Under the pieces are notes generated by a model. It was not told the origin of the DNA. It searched no databases and worked only from the letters and a program-made list of their open reading frames with translations. DNA of 64,000 bases from Aggregatibacter actinomycetemcomitans DSM 8324 (lineage in GTDB: Bacteria > Pseudomonadota > Gammaproteobacteria > Enterobacterales > Pasteurellaceae), in assembly GCF_000372365.1 (NCBI RefSeq), contig NZ_AQUU01000014.1, forward strand, positions 1-64,000, in the 5' to 3' direction. A program made the translations under genes and the position numbers. How positions within the stretch are numbered: position 1 is the stretch's first letter; each line of letters begins with the position of its first letter. Positions 19,025 to 32,644 of this stretch are shown here, piece after piece.

Positions 19025-20014
19025 TTATTTCTTTAGGTTCAGCAGTTCGGCAATATGGCGTTCGCCCTCGCGTTCTTTTTCCAGTCTGCGTGCAGCGGCG
19101 AATTTTTCGTATTCGATGCAGGCTTTTTCGTCTGCCTGAGTTTTGCTGACTGTGCCTGCGTTTTGCAGCACACGGCGGTCGTTGAAGGTAAGAAAGGCAT
19201 CCAGTTTTTCCGTCCAGTCTTGCAGGAATATTTGTTTTTTCCGGGTTGCCTGGTCTTCGGCAAAGTCCAGCCACATGGAAACAATGCGGTTGAGGGCATC
19301 GATTTCTGCCTCGTTCAGGTAGTTTTTGGCAACGGTTGTATCGGCTTTCCCCCGCCAATGAGTCAGCCCCATATTGGGTTTTTCTGCATCTGCGCGCTGA
19401 TAGATGATTTCGGGCGCGGTATGCAGGGTGCAAGCGTAGTGGAGTTTATTTTGTATGGTTTTGAAAAATGCGTTGGTTTCTTTGAAGCTGTGCTGGTAAT
19501 CCGCCGCCATTGCAAAGATTTCGCGCACGCGCAGATACATCCGCCGCTCGCTGCTACGGATGTCCCTGATGCGGTTAAGCAGCTGTTCAAACTGATCTTC
19601 GGCGCGACTTGTGCCGACGGGCGGGTTTTTGAGGCGGTCATCATTGAGTACGAAGCCTTTGCTGATGTATTCGCCCAATGTCCGTGTTGCCCATTGGCGG
19701 AATTGTGTGCCGCGTGTGGAGCGGACGCGGTAACCGATGGCAATGATCAGGGACAGGGGGTAAAGGGCAATTTTTCGGCTTACCTCCCGCCCGCTTTCAT
19801 TTTGAACTGTCAACTGAAAGTTGACAGTTGCCTGTTCGTCCATTTCGTTTTCGTCAAAAATGGTTTTAATGTGCTTGCTGATGTTTTGTTTGCTGGTTTG
19901 GTAGAGTTCGGCAATTTCTTTTTGGGTCAGCCACAGTTCGCCGTCAAGCTCGCGCAGGGTGAATTCGGATAGTCCGTCTTCCGTAGTGTAAATGATGATG
20001 TCGTTGTCGTGCAT
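19025..20014 (-). CDS. rhuM: RhuM-family protein
   Basis: A 329-residue protein of the RhuM (virulence protein RhuM-like) family often found inside type I restriction loci. The N-terminus holds an HTH-like segment, LWLTQKEIAELYQTSKQNIS, followed by the family block YPLSLIIAIGYRVRSTRGTQF and FRQWATRTLGEYISKGF. The C-terminal half is helical and Lys/Glu-rich. A GGAAAA site precedes the ATG. Its biochemical role is not established. It is intact although the hsd genes on both sides are broken. Confidence 0.85.
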   Translation of the reverse strand: MHDNDIIIYTTEDGLSEFTLRELDGELWLTQKEIAELYQTSKQNISKHIKTIFDENEMDEQATVNFQLTVQNESGREVSRKIALYPLSLIIAIGYRVRSTRGTQFRQWATRTLGEYISKGFVLNDDRLKNPPVGTSRAEDQFEQLLNRIRDIRSSERRMYLRVREIFAMAADYQHSFKETNAFFKTIQNKLHYACTLHTAPEIIYQRADAEKPNMGLTHWRGKADTTVAKNYLNEAEIDALNRIVSMWLDFAEDQATRKKQIFLQDWTEKLDAFLTFNDRRVLQNAGTVSKTQADEKACIEYEKFAAARRLEKEREGERHIAELLNLKK

Positions 20015-20040
20015 AGTTTTCCTGTTTTTATAAATAGTTA

Positions 20041-20052
20041 AGACTACCTGAA
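20041..20052 (+). repeat. degenerate Neisseriaceae-type uptake motif
   Basis: AGACTACCTGAA, in the hsdR-rhuM gap, differs by one base from AGGCTACCTGAA, a dialect I recall for Eikenella. Weak on its own; it is listed because three exact Neisseria 12-mers lie in the same island. Confidence 0.4.
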
Positions 20053-21310
20053 AACCGCCGCCTCAAATCCGTCCGCTTTCTTTTAAATATTCGCGCACCA
20101 GCAGGCGGTTGATGACTTGGATGTCTGCGGGCTGAACGGGGAATTTTTGTTCTGTGCGGAAGCGTTTTAAGACGATGCCCTGCATTTGTTTTTCAAAGTA
20201 ATTCTGGTTGTCCAAAATCTGCGCCATATCCAGCACTTTTTGGTCGGCGTCGGTTTTGACGCCGTTGAGCGCGTCGAAGACTTTTTGTTTGTCGCCGTAG
20301 AGGACGGGATTTTCCAGCAGGCGTTTGTGGGTGCGGGCGTATTTTGCGTCGCCGCCGTATTTGTGCCGCAGGAGGTCGTTTTTTCGGTTGAGCTCTTTGA
20401 TTTTGGCATAGACGGTTTCGAGTATGCCGATGTTGGTTTTCATGTCGTCTTGTCCGACTTCGGCGAGGTTCTTTTTCTTGAAGATGCGTTCCAATTCTTC
20501 GCGCAGGCTGATGAATTCGGGGTCTACTTGGTCGAAGTTGCCCGCCAGCCCTTCGCGGACTTTGCGCATGATGTCTTTCAAGTCGTCGGCGAGTTTGAGC
20601 TCGGCTTCGCCGGTTTTGACAAATTGGAAGTAGATGTCTTCCAAGGCTTCGTTGAGCAGGTGTGCGGTGTCGCCCTGCTGCAGTTTTTCGGCAAGGTTCA
20701 GGGTGTCGATGCGGGCGGCGGTTTCACGGTATAGGAGGTTGAGTTTGTCAAAATCGAGATGCTCGAGAAATTCATAGTCGCCTTGCAGGCGCAGGATGTT
20801 GTACAGCTCTTTGGCGGTTTGCAGGGCTTTTTTAAGGGTGAGCAACTGGGTTTTGTCTTTTATTTCGTTGATTTGGCTGCAAAAGGCTTCGGCGTTTTCG
20901 GTGTCGAAGTCAAAGAGGGCGGCTTTGATGCCGGCGATTTCCTGTTCGATTTCTTCGGCGGTTTTGAAAAGTTGGCTGTAGCTGCCGATTTCGTCGCCCA
21001 GTTCGTTGGTTAGTTCGTCCCAATAGGCGCGGTTGGTTTTGTCGAATTCGCTTTGTATGTCGGCGAAATCGACGACGTAGCCGTAGCGGTAGTGTTTGTA
21101 CGCGGGTGAGGGTCTGTAAAAGGTTGTGGGCTTTGATGAGTCTGCCCAAATAGAGTTTTTTCAGGCGCGGGGCGTCAAAGCCGGTCAGCAGCATGTTGTA
21201 CACGAAGAGGAGGTCTGTTTTGCTGGCTTTGAAGTCTTTGACCCATTGGTCGCGCTCGTCTTTGGTGCCGACGTCGTGCAGTATCAGGGCGGCGGTGAGC
21301 TTGTGGTCCG

Positions 21311-21322
21311 AGGTCGTCTGAA
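21311..21322 (+). repeat. Neisseria-type DNA uptake sequence inside hsdR (1)
   Basis: Exact AGGTCGTCTGAA on the plus strand, same 12-mer as in hsdM. Confidence 0.8.
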
Positions 21323-22377
21323 AATAGGCGTACATCTGCCGCGCCTGCTCTGCGCTGTCGCAGATAATCATGGCGCCGAGGCTGTCGTCTTGGTTGGTTT
21401 TGCGGAATTTGGCAAAGTCGTCAAGGATGTAGTCGAGCATCGGGCGGACGAAATGCGGATGGGCGTAGATGGCTTTGCGCTCTATGCTGCCTTTTTCGAT
21501 TTCAAGCTGCGCCAATGTTGCCTGCAATTGGGCTTTGTATTGGCTGCTGATGGCTTCGCGGATGAGGCGCAGGGTGTAGCTGTCGGCGATGGAGGCGTTG
21601 TAATAATATTTGTGGATGTAGTCGCCGAAGAGTTCGCGGGTGTTGACGCTGCCGGCGGTTACTCCGATAAGCGGCGTGCCGGTCAGCCCGATTTTGACGG
21701 CGTTTACGTCGGACTGGTTGAGGTTGGCAAGAAACGAACCTTTGGGGTTGTAGCTGCGGTGTACTTCGTCGAGGAAATAGACGCGCTGGATGCTCAGGTC
21801 GTAGTCGCTTTTGGTGACGACGTCGGGGTCGTCTTTGAATTTTTGGATGTTGACGACGGTGATTTCCGCTTTGCCGGAATGGTTGTGCAGGGTTTGGGCG
21901 GATTTGATGTCGGCGGCGAAGGCTTCGCGGCTGTCGATGGTGTGGACGATGAGGTCACGGGCGGTGAATTCCTGCTGCGCCTGTTTCAAGAGGTCGAGCC
22001 TGTCCACGATGAAATAGAATTTTGGCACGATACCTTGTTTGGCGTAATAGCGGGTTAGATAGCGGGTGCTGTAGTAGGCGAGCGCGGTTTTGCCGGAGCC
22101 TTGGGTGTGCCAGATGACGCCTTTTTTGCCGCCGTTGGTCAGGTGTTTTTCGGTGGCGTAGGCGGCGAAAAGCTGCGGATAGCGCATGATGTGTTTTTTT
22201 ATGCCGTTTTGTGTTTCGACGTATGCAAAGCCGTATTGCAGGAGAAAGGCGAGGCGGTCGCGGCACAGCAGCGAGGTCAGGATTCGGTTGGTAGGCGTGT
22301 CGGGGGATTTGTTGCTGATAAATTCGGGGTTATGTTTGATGACGGACAGGTTGTTGTCTTGCAGGACGGTGTTTTCA

Positions 22378-22389
22378 AGGTCGTCTGAA
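22378..22389 (+). repeat. Neisseria-type DNA uptake sequence inside hsdR (2)
   Basis: Exact AGGTCGTCTGAA on the plus strand, third exact copy in the island. Confidence 0.8.
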
Positions 22390-23051
22390 AGGGTGTTTAA
22401 AAGTTCGGCAAGGTTGAGCTTATGTTCTTCGCGGAAATAGTTGAAAGCGGGGCTGCCATAGGCGGATGAGGAGTAGAATGCGCCCTGCACCGGCTCGGTC
22501 GCGCCGTCGTCGTATTCCATGTTGTTGGAAAAAATCATGAATTGGGTGATGTTGATAAAGCGGCGGAATTTGGGATTTTGCGCGCGCTTTGCCATCCGCT
22601 CGCGTTCTGCGCCTATACCGCCTTTGTTATTGGGCTTTTTAACTTCGACAAATATCAACGGCATGCCGTTTACCAGCAGGGTGATGTCCGGGCGGAATTC
22701 TTCGTCGCCGTTGATGCAGGGCAGTTCGGTTACGACATGGAAGCGGTTGTTGTCGAAATTTTGGAAATCGATCAGCTTGATGCCGGAGCGGCTGATGAGG
22801 CGTTCGTAAAATTGCCGTCCCAAGTCTTCGTTGTCCAGCTCGATGGTGATGTCGGTCAGCAGGCGGCGCGCGTCGTCTTCGGATAGTCCCGCATTGATGC
22901 GGCACAGGCTTTCGGTGAAGATGTCGGGAAAGATGTTGGTCTGCCTATCCCATGTTGCGGTTTTTAGCGAAAGATAGCGGTAGCCCAGTCGCATCAGGTG
23001 CAATACGGCGGGAATTTTGACACGGGAGTTTTCGTTGTGGGTTTGGAACAT

Positions 23052-23356
23052 GGTTTTTCCTGACTGATTACCTTTTTGTTGGCTATTATATAATATTTTT
23101 ACACAGGCGAAATCATCTATACCTTATCGATCTTCCAGACAACTTTGTTTTAAGAAAAGTACAGAGGGAAATTTTAACCATTTCGAAAATCAGAAATAAT
23201 CAAAAAACCCACCGCACTTTATGAGCAAAACGGCGCAGTGCTTTCACAAAACTAAGGGACAAGCGCTTAAAATCTGCTATACTGCCCGCCGAGTTTTTAC
23301 TCAGTTTGCTGATAAAATTTAACCGCTCGCTATTTTTAGCTCCGGAGGACAATAAA
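23052..23356. other. hsdR-potD divergent intergenic region
   Basis: About 300 bp. It contains the hsdR ribosome site (AGGAAAAA on the minus strand), one USS at about 23212, and a -10-like TATACT (23278-23283) plausible for potD, without a convincing -35. It probably includes the right-hand junction of the Neisseria-like island. No gene is seen. Confidence 0.5.
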
Positions 23357-24403
23357 TTGAAAAACTTGTTTGCAAAAACATTAAAATCCCTTTGTTTCGC
23401 CTTGACTTTCCTTTCCATCACTGCCTTTGCGCAAGAAAAACTTTACGTTTATAACTGGACCGATTACGTGCCTTCCAATCTCATTGCCGAATTTACCAAA
23501 GAGACCGGCATTGAAGTGATTTATTCCACCTTTGAAAGCAACGAAGAAATGTATGCCAAACTTAAGCTTATTTCCGACAATGCCGGTTATGACTTGGTTT
23601 TCCCGTCCAGCTATTATGTGAACAAAATGGTGCAAGACGGTATGTTGCAAAAATTGGATCATGGCAAGTTAAGCAATTTCAAACAAATTCCGGACAATTT
23701 ATTGCACAAAGATTTCGACCCGAATAACGACTATTCCCTGCCTTATGTGTATGGTTTAACCGGTATCGCCGTGAACTCGGAAGATGTTGACGTCAGCAAA
23801 ATCACTAGCTGGTCAGATTTGTGGAACCCGGAATACAAAGGCAAAGTGTTGCTCACTAGTGATGCGCGCGAAGTGTTTCATGTGGCGTTATTGTTGGACG
23901 GAAAATCACCGAACACCACCAACGAAGACGAAATCAAAGCTGCTTACGAACGGTTGGAAAAATTATTGCCGAACGTCGCCGTTTTTAACTCCGACTCGCC
24001 GGAAGTGCCTTATGTGCAGGGCGAAGTAGCACTAGGCATGATTTGGAACGGTTCCGCCTACATGGCACACCGTGAAAACGAAAACATTCAGTTCGTCTAT
24101 CCGAAAGAAGGCGCAATTTTCTGGATGGATAACTACGCTATTCCGAAAAGCGCGAAAAACGTCGAAAACGCCTATAAATTTATCAATTTCCTGCTACGTC
24201 CGGAAAATGCCAAAGTGGTTTTGGAACGCTTGGGCTATTCCATGCCAAACAACGGCGTAAAAGCCTTAATCTCACCGGAAATGGCAAACAACCCGACCTT
24301 ATTCCCGCCGGAGGAACAAGTGAAAAAAGGCATTATTCAAGGTGACGTAGGTAACGCCATTGATATTTATGAAAAATATTGGAATAAGTTGAAAACGAAT
24401 TAA
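23357..24403 (+). CDS. potD: spermidine/putrescine ABC transporter, periplasmic binding protein
   Basis: A 348-residue polyamine-binding protein. TTG at 23357 is preferred as start because a CGGAGGAC site lies 8 bases before it and it gives a clean signal peptide ([20 protein letters not shown], cleavage after AFA). The mature start [17 protein letters not shown] and the segments [24 protein letters not shown] and [10 protein letters not shown] are typical of PotD. No potABC genes are next to it, so it either works with a distant transporter or is a second PotD. It converges on the atp operon across a USS hairpin. Confidence 0.9.
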   Translation: MKNLFAKTLKSLCFALTFLSITAFAQEKLYVYNWTDYVPSNLIAEFTKETGIEVIYSTFESNEEMYAKLKLISDNAGYDLVFPSSYYVNKMVQDGMLQKLDHGKLSNFKQIPDNLLHKDFDPNNDYSLPYVYGLTGIAVNSEDVDVSKITSWSDLWNPEYKGKVLLTSDAREVFHVALLLDGKSPNTTNEDEIKAAYERLEKLLPNVAVFNSDSPEVPYVQGEVALGMIWNGSAYMAHRENENIQFVYPKEGAIFWMDNYAIPKSAKNVENAYKFINFLLRPENAKVVLERLGYSMPNNGVKALISPEMANNPTLFPPEEQVKKGIIQGDVGNAIDIYEKYWNKLKTN

Positions 24404-24414
24404 TTAGGGATAAT

Positions 24415-24446
24415 AAAAAAGTGCGGTGGTTTTTCACCGCACTTTT
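24415..24446. terminator. bidirectional terminator from inverted USS
   Basis: GTGCGGTG-GTTTTT-CACCGCAC with A-run before and T-run after, between convergent potD and atpC. It serves both directions. Confidence 0.85.
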
Positions 24447-24463
24447 CATGATTACCGATAAAA

Positions 24464-24907
24464 TCAGCGCTTAGATTTGACTAATTGTTCTGTCAGTTCA
24501 TAAGCACGAAGTTTTGCCAATTCTTTAGAAAGTTTGGACATTAATACTTCGTAATCTGCATCGTGGTGATGCTGACGAATGTTTTCTTCAGCACGTTTCT
24601 TCGCAGCAATAATGCGTTCGCTGTCAAGTTCTTGGCCTCGAATAGCGATATCCGCAAGGACAATAACCGCTGTCGGTTGTACTTCTAAGAAACCACCGGA
24701 AACGTAGATAACTTCCTCGCTATCATTTTCCAACGTCAGCTTAACAATACCCGGCTTGATTGCCGTTAGTAACGGGGCATGACCCGGTAAAACACCGAGC
24801 TCGCCTTCAATACCAGTTGCTTGAACGCTTTTCACATTGCCGGAAAAGATTTGTTGTTCTGCACTTACCACTGTTAAATTAAATGTTGCCATGTTTTTCT
24901 CCTTCAA
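24464..24907 (-). CDS. atpC: F1F0 ATP synthase epsilon subunit
   Basis: Central-stalk subunit that inhibits ATP hydrolysis. Length is 147 residues in this frame, or about 142 from the second Met ([18 protein letters not shown]), which has the AGGAGAA site and is the more likely start (24892). The [19 protein letters not shown] motif and the two-helix C-terminus are intact. Last gene of atpIBEFHAGDC. Confidence 0.95.
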   Translation of the reverse strand: MKEKNMATFNLTVVSAEQQIFSGNVKSVQATGIEGELGVLPGHAPLLTAIKPGIVKLTLENDSEEVIYVSGGFLEVQPTAVIVLADIAIRGQELDSERIIAAKKRAEENIRQHHHDADYEVLMSKLSKELAKLRAYELTEQLVKSKR

Positions 24908-24933
24908 GTTTGATATGCATCAGCTTGAAGTGA

Positions 24934-27193
<2,260 letters not shown>

Positions 27194-27208
27194 CTTGTTT
27201 CTCCGTTA

Positions 27209-28750
27209 CTACCAAGCACTGTTAGCTTTAAAACTATCTAAAATACCTTTTAACGTATCTTTGATTTCGTCATTATAGTTACCGGTTTTGGTTAGTTCTT
27301 GCATAAACTCGGCATAATTACGATTTGCATAATCTAAAAGTGCGGTCTCAAAACTTGCTATTTTTGATAACTCCACATCTTCCAAATAACCGAACTCAAC
27401 AGCAAATAACACAACAGCCTGTTCCGCAACCGAAAGCGGCGCAAATTGTTTTTGTTTTAGCAATTCAGTTACTTTTTCACCGTGAGAAAGTTGTTTACGG
27501 GTTGCATCATCAAGATCGGATGCAAACTGTGCAAACGCCGCTAATTCACGATATTGGGCAAGTGCGGTACGAATACCACCGGCTAATTTTTTGATGACTT
27601 TAGTTTGTGCCGAACCACCTACACGGGAAACGGAAATACCCGGGTTTACCGCAGGACGAATGCCGGAGTTAAATAGGTTGGATTCCAAGAAAATCTGACC
27701 GTCAGTAATCGAAATTACGTTGGTTGGAACGAAGGCGGAAACGTCACCCGCTTGTGTTTCGATAATCGGAAGTGCGGTTAAAGAACCGGTTTTACCTTTA
27801 ACTTCACCGTTAGTGAATTTTTCTACATATTCTTCATTTACACGAGAGGCACGTTCAAGTAAACGTGAGTGTAGGTAGAATACGTCACCCGGATAAGCTT
27901 CACGACCCGGCGGACGACGTAATAACAAGGAAATTTGACGATAAGCCACCGCTTGTTTGGAAAGGTCATCGTAAACGATTAATGCATCTTCACCACGATC
28001 GCGGAAATATTCACCCATTGCACAACCGGCATAAGGCGCTAAATATTGTAATGCGGCAGATTCGGAAGCAGAAGCAGCAACCACGATAGTGTTGGCTAAT
28101 GCGCCGTGTTCTTCTAATTTACGTACCACATTGGCAATGGTTGATGCTTTTTGACCGATTGCAACATAGATACATTTAATACCGGAATTACGTTGGTTGA
28201 TGATAGTATCGATAGCCAATGCGGTTTTACCGGTTTGACGGTCACCGATAATTAACTCACGTTGTCCACGACCGATTGGTACCATGGAGTCAACGGCTTT
28301 ATAACCGGTTTGAACAGGTTGATCAACGGACTTACGTTCAATTACACCCGGTGCAATGACTTCAATTGGAGAAAAACCGTCATTTTCAATTTCACCTTTG
28401 CCGTCAATCGGTTGACCAAGGGTATTTACCACACGACCTAATAAACCGCGACCTACAGGCACTTCAAGAATACGGCCGGTACATTGGACTTCCATGCCTT
28501 CTGCAAGATCGGCATAAGGCCCCATTACCACTGCACCAACAGAATCTCTTTCTAAGTTTAATGCCATTGCGTAGCGATTTCCCGGTAATGCAATCATCTC
28601 ACCTTGCATCACTTCACTTAAACCGTGAATACGAATGATACCATCGCTGACTGAAACGATTGTTCCCGTATTACGCGCTTCGCTTTCTACATTAAACTGG
28701 GCAATGCGTTTTTTTATTAATTCACTAATTTCAGTTGAATTTAGTTGCAT
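27209..28750 (-). CDS. atpA: F1F0 ATP synthase alpha subunit
   Basis: Non-catalytic nucleotide-binding F1 subunit of 513 residues. P-loop [13 protein letters not shown] and the conserved [20 protein letters not shown] segment are present; the N-terminus [16 protein letters not shown] binds delta. Three USS copies lie in the gene (near 27338, 27560 and 27774). Confidence 0.97.
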   Translation of the reverse strand: MQLNSTEISELIKKRIAQFNVESEARNTGTIVSVSDGIIRIHGLSEVMQGEMIALPGNRYAMALNLERDSVGAVVMGPYADLAEGMEVQCTGRILEVPVGRGLLGRVVNTLGQPIDGKGEIENDGFSPIEVIAPGVIERKSVDQPVQTGYKAVDSMVPIGRGQRELIIGDRQTGKTALAIDTIINQRNSGIKCIYVAIGQKASTIANVVRKLEEHGALANTIVVAASASESAALQYLAPYAGCAMGEYFRDRGEDALIVYDDLSKQAVAYRQISLLLRRPPGREAYPGDVFYLHSRLLERASRVNEEYVEKFTNGEVKGKTGSLTALPIIETQAGDVSAFVPTNVISITDGQIFLESNLFNSGIRPAVNPGISVSRVGGSAQTKVIKKLAGGIRTALAQYRELAAFAQFASDLDDATRKQLSHGEKVTELLKQKQFAPLSVAEQAVVLFAVEFGYLEDVELSKIASFETALLDYANRNYAEFMQELTKTGNYNDEIKDTLKGILDSFKANSAW

Positions 28751-28762
28751 CTTCTAATCCTC

Positions 28763-29311
28763 TTATAATTGCAACTCATTTGCCAGACGGGTAAGTTGCC
28801 CACGGCTACTTCCGTCAATCACAAAATCATCTGTACGAATGATAACTCCGGCAATCAGTGAGTTATCAATGTTGCAATTTAACTTAATTTTACGGGCTAA
28901 TTTCTTTTCCATTGCGGCAGCAATTTTTTCTTGTTGCGCGACACTTAATGGTTGAGCTGAGGTGACCTGAACTTCCGTAATTGCGTTATATTCCTCAACA
29001 TAATGCCGGAATTCTTTGAATACTGCCGGAAGGACAGTTAAACGCTTATTTTCAGCCATTAACCGAATCAAATTTTGCCCATATTGATTTATTTGTTCAC
29101 CACAAATTGCGATCACCGTATCCGCCAGTTTTTGTGCCGAAAAAGAGCTTGTTAAGAAATCTTTCATGGTGTCATTTTCAACGACTTCAGCAAGAAAACC
29201 TAACATTTCTCCCCATTTTCCCACCGCACTTTTATCAACCGAACGCTGTTCTACGGCAAAATCAAATGCTGCTTTTGCATAAGGGCGAGCTATGGTAGTT
29301 AATTCTGACAT
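28763..29311 (-). CDS. atpH: F1F0 ATP synthase delta subunit
   Basis: Peripheral-stalk connector of 182 residues. Start [17 protein letters not shown] at 29311 follows an AAGG site; the longer frame to 29338 would overlap atpF. The C-terminal [20 protein letters not shown] block is diagnostic. Confidence 0.95.
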   Translation of the reverse strand: MSELTTIARPYAKAAFDFAVEQRSVDKSAVGKWGEMLGFLAEVVENDTMKDFLTSSFSAQKLADTVIAICGEQINQYGQNLIRLMAENKRLTVLPAVFKEFRHYVEEYNAITEVQVTSAQPLSVAQQEKIAAAMEKKLARKIKLNCNIDNSLIAGVIIRTDDFVIDGSSRGQLTRLANELQL

Positions 29312-29324
29312 AAGCTCAACCTTC

Positions 29325-29795
29325 TTATAGTTCTGCAACTAATTTATCAATAATGTCATTGTTTGCCGCTTCATCAATAGAACGACCCACAATTTTTTCT
29401 GCACCGGCAACAGCCAAAGACGCCACTTTAACACGCAATTCTTCCTGAACACGCTTACGCTCGGCTTCCACTTCCGCATAGCCTTGTTCAATAATTTTCG
29501 CTTTAAGTTCTTCAGCTTCGTTTTTAACTTCGTCCAATACTTCGTTACGACGTTTATTGGCATCATCCAAAATTTCTTGTGCCTGAATTTTGGCTTTAGA
29601 AATTTCTTGTTCAACAAGGGCTTTGGTATCCGCCTGTTCTTTTTTTGCCACTTCCGCCGAAGCTAAAGCATTTGCAATTTGGCTTTGACGCGTTTCAATT
29701 GCCTTAATAATTGGCGGCCAAACAAATTTCATACAGAACCACACAAAAAGTGCGAATGAAATGAGTTGACCAATTAATGTTGCATTTAAATTCAC
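29325..29795 (-). CDS. atpF: F1F0 ATP synthase b subunit
   Basis: Stator subunit, 156 residues: one N-terminal membrane span ([20 protein letters not shown]) followed by a long charged coiled coil rich in Ala, Lys and Glu that dimerises and reaches F1. AGGAGG lies upstream of the ATG. Confidence 0.96.
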   Translation of the reverse strand: MNLNATLIGQLISFALFVWFCMKFVWPPIIKAIETRQSQIANALASAEVAKKEQADTKALVEQEISKAKIQAQEILDDANKRRNEVLDEVKNEAEELKAKIIEQGYAEVEAERKRVQEELRVKVASLAVAGAEKIVGRSIDEAANNDIIDKLVAEL

Positions 29796-29844
29796 AACGT
29801 CCTCCTTAATCTGCCTGCTTCACGTTGATAAGCAAATAAGGTGA

Positions 29845-30117
<273 letters not shown>

Positions 30118-30152
30118 TTAAGTTTTTAGCCCTAGAGCCGGTTAATAAAAAA

Positions 30153-30965
<813 letters not shown>

Positions 30966-31343
30966 TTAAGACCTATTCAGCAGAAATGGGATAATATTAT
31001 TTAGCATTAATGCTGTAAAAAAACCTGTAAAGAAAACAATAAAATATGTTACCGAAAGCCATTTGAACGAAAAAATAATCAGTAGAATCGTCAATACGAA
31101 TTTAATGGCTTCACCACGATAAAGTGCGGTTAATTTTTTTGATAAATCCTGATTGCGATAAAAAACAACATACACAAAGATAAAAAAAGGTATGAACGCG
31201 GCAAAAAATCCTAAGCAGAAATCAACCGCACTTTGGGTATTGGCTAACAACGCAATAATAGAGCTCAAAACAAGACCGACGAAAAATTCAATGTAAATGG
31301 ATTTTTTATATTTGGCTCGGGCTTGTGCTAAAACTCTGGACAT
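30966..31343 (-). CDS. atpI: ATP synthase accessory membrane protein I
   Basis: A 125-residue protein with four hydrophobic segments and basic N-terminus (SRVLAQARAKYKKSIYIE), matching AtpI in position and pattern. It helps c-ring assembly or Mg2+ supply in other bacteria. First gene of the atp operon, 111 bp after rsmG, leaving room for a promoter. Confidence 0.9.
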   Translation of the reverse strand: MSRVLAQARAKYKKSIYIEFFVGLVLSSIIALLANTQSAVDFCLGFFAAFIPFFIFVYVVFYRNQDLSKKLTALYRGEAIKFVLTILLIIFSFKWLSVTYFIVFFTGFFTALMLNNIIPFLLNRS

Positions 31344-31454
31344 AACTTTTAAACCTTAAAACGGAGCAATTATACCCTTGAAAAAATGAGATTCAACTCA
31401 AAAGCACTCAAAAAGTGGTAAATGAACTACAATAAAAGATAGTTAACAGAAATT

Positions 31455-32072
31455 TTACTTTTTAGTCAAAAGTATTAAATGGCGTTCACCGATAAGTGTT
31501 GGAACCTCAATAGAAATCACATTTTCAATCTGAAATTGATCACTTAAATTTTGTGCTTCTTCCTGCTGATAAATACCTTTTAACGCATAAAACATACCAT
31601 CAGGTTTGGGTAAATGCCAGCACCATTCTGTCATGTCTTTTAAGGAAGCAAAAGCGCGGCTTAATACGCCGTCGAATTTTTCTTCCGGTTGATATTCTTC
31701 CACACGGCTTAGAACAGGCTTAACGTTTGTTAGTCCCAACTCACGAACCGCATTACGAATAAAGCTGATACGCTTGCCCAGGCTATCCAACAGTACAAAC
31801 TGCTTATCAGGGTTAATGATCGCCAACGGCAAGCCGGGCAAGCCAGGACCGGTACCTACATCAATAAAACGATCACCTTGTAAATGAGGGCTAACCACGA
31901 GGCTATCCAAAATATGTTTCACCAACATGTCTTGCGGATCGCGCACGGAGGTTAAATTATAGGCTTTATTCCATTTGTTTAATAAATTGACGAAGTCGAT
32001 CAATTGCTGTTTTTGTTGATCGTTTGGTTGAATCTTCGCTTGTGCAAGGAGGCTATCTAATTTAGCTTTCAT
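31455..32072 (-). CDS. rsmG: 16S rRNA m7G527 methyltransferase
   Basis: A 205-residue SAM-dependent enzyme (GidB) that methylates G527 in the 530 loop of 16S rRNA; its loss gives low-level streptomycin resistance. The SAM motif is [17 protein letters not shown], with [12 protein letters not shown] after it. Start 32072 ([11 protein letters not shown]) fits the family. Usually directly behind mnmG, but here separated from it by the hxlR/qorB pair. Confidence 0.95.
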   Translation of the reverse strand: MKAKLDSLLAQAKIQPNDQQKQQLIDFVNLLNKWNKAYNLTSVRDPQDMLVKHILDSLVVSPHLQGDRFIDVGTGPGLPGLPLAIINPDKQFVLLDSLGKRISFIRNAVRELGLTNVKPVLSRVEEYQPEEKFDGVLSRAFASLKDMTEWCWHLPKPDGMFYALKGIYQQEEAQNLSDQFQIENVISIEVPTLIGERHLILLTKK

Positions 32073-32130
32073 TGATGAGATACTCTCTTTAGGAACACCG
32101 CACATTCTACTTGAAAGTGCGGTCAGTATT

Positions 32131-32493
32131 CTATGCATTTTTCGCCTGTTGCTGCAAAATCCCGGTTAAATTCGTTTCCAGCCAATCCACCAATTCAAAC
32201 ATTTTACTTGACGCCTCCGAACCAAATTCCGTCAGCGTGTAATCCACTTGCGGCGGCACTGTGTTATAGGATTTGCGAACTAACATACCGTCCGCTTCCA
32301 ATTCTTGTAAGGTCTTCGTCAGCATTCGCTCACTCACACCGTCAATGGCGCGACGCAATTCGCTAAAACGTTTGGTACCGGAATACAGACTCACCAACAC
32401 CAAAACGCCCCAACGGTTGGTTAAATGCTGTAAAATTTGGCGTGAAGGACAATCTGAAGCCAAAACATTGCCACGTTCAAAAATATTTTCCAT
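32131..32493 (-). CDS. HxlR-family transcriptional regulator, probable redox sensor
   Basis: A 120-residue winged-helix HxlR/DUF24 protein: [40 protein letters not shown] and the wing [17 protein letters not shown]. The single N-terminal Cys in ASDCPSR matches the sensor Cys of quinone/electrophile-responsive members such as QorR, YodB and YtfH. The start at 32493 follows AAGGAAA. It is divergent from the qorB-like gene it probably represses. Confidence 0.88.
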   Translation of the reverse strand: MENIFERGNVLASDCPSRQILQHLTNRWGVLVLVSLYSGTKRFSELRRAIDGVSERMLTKTLQELEADGMLVRKSYNTVPPQVDYTLTEFGSEASSKMFELVDWLETNLTGILQQQAKNA

Positions 32494-32644
32494 TTTTATT
32501 TCCTTAAAAATCAATTTATTAAAAATAAATTTAAATTTATTCCAAAACTTACGTTTATGTAAGTACTTCTCAAAAGTAAGTAATGTAATTATAGTTGCTA
32601 TTGAATAATACGGTCAACCATCCCAATACCAGGAGGAAAACAAC

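Larger units (their letters stand above)
20063..23051 (-). pseudogene. hsdR: type I restriction endonuclease/translocase subunit, frameshifted
   Basis: From 23051 the frame carries the nuclease motif (PD at 121-122, EVKK at 136-139), Walker A HTQGSGKTA (315-323) and the DEVH box VYFLDEVHRSY. After LLQTLTRV it leaves frame and reads a basic tail to 20910. In the other frame the sequence resumes as YKHYRYGYVVDFADIQ and continues cleanly to 20063. The missing residues are NRP of helicase motif VI (TRVNRPYK). A loss of about 11 bp near 21100-21105 fits: 2989+11 bp gives exactly 1000 codons. DNA cleavage is therefore almost certainly lost. Confidence 0.92.

Noticed and set aside
19055-19972. 305-codon plus-strand open frame opposite rhuM
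   Set aside because: Antisense shadow of rhuM; no ribosome site and no recognised family.
21126-22058. 310-codon plus-strand open frame opposite hsdR
   Set aside because: Gly/Val/Phe-rich composition arising from the GC-rich codons of the opposite strand.
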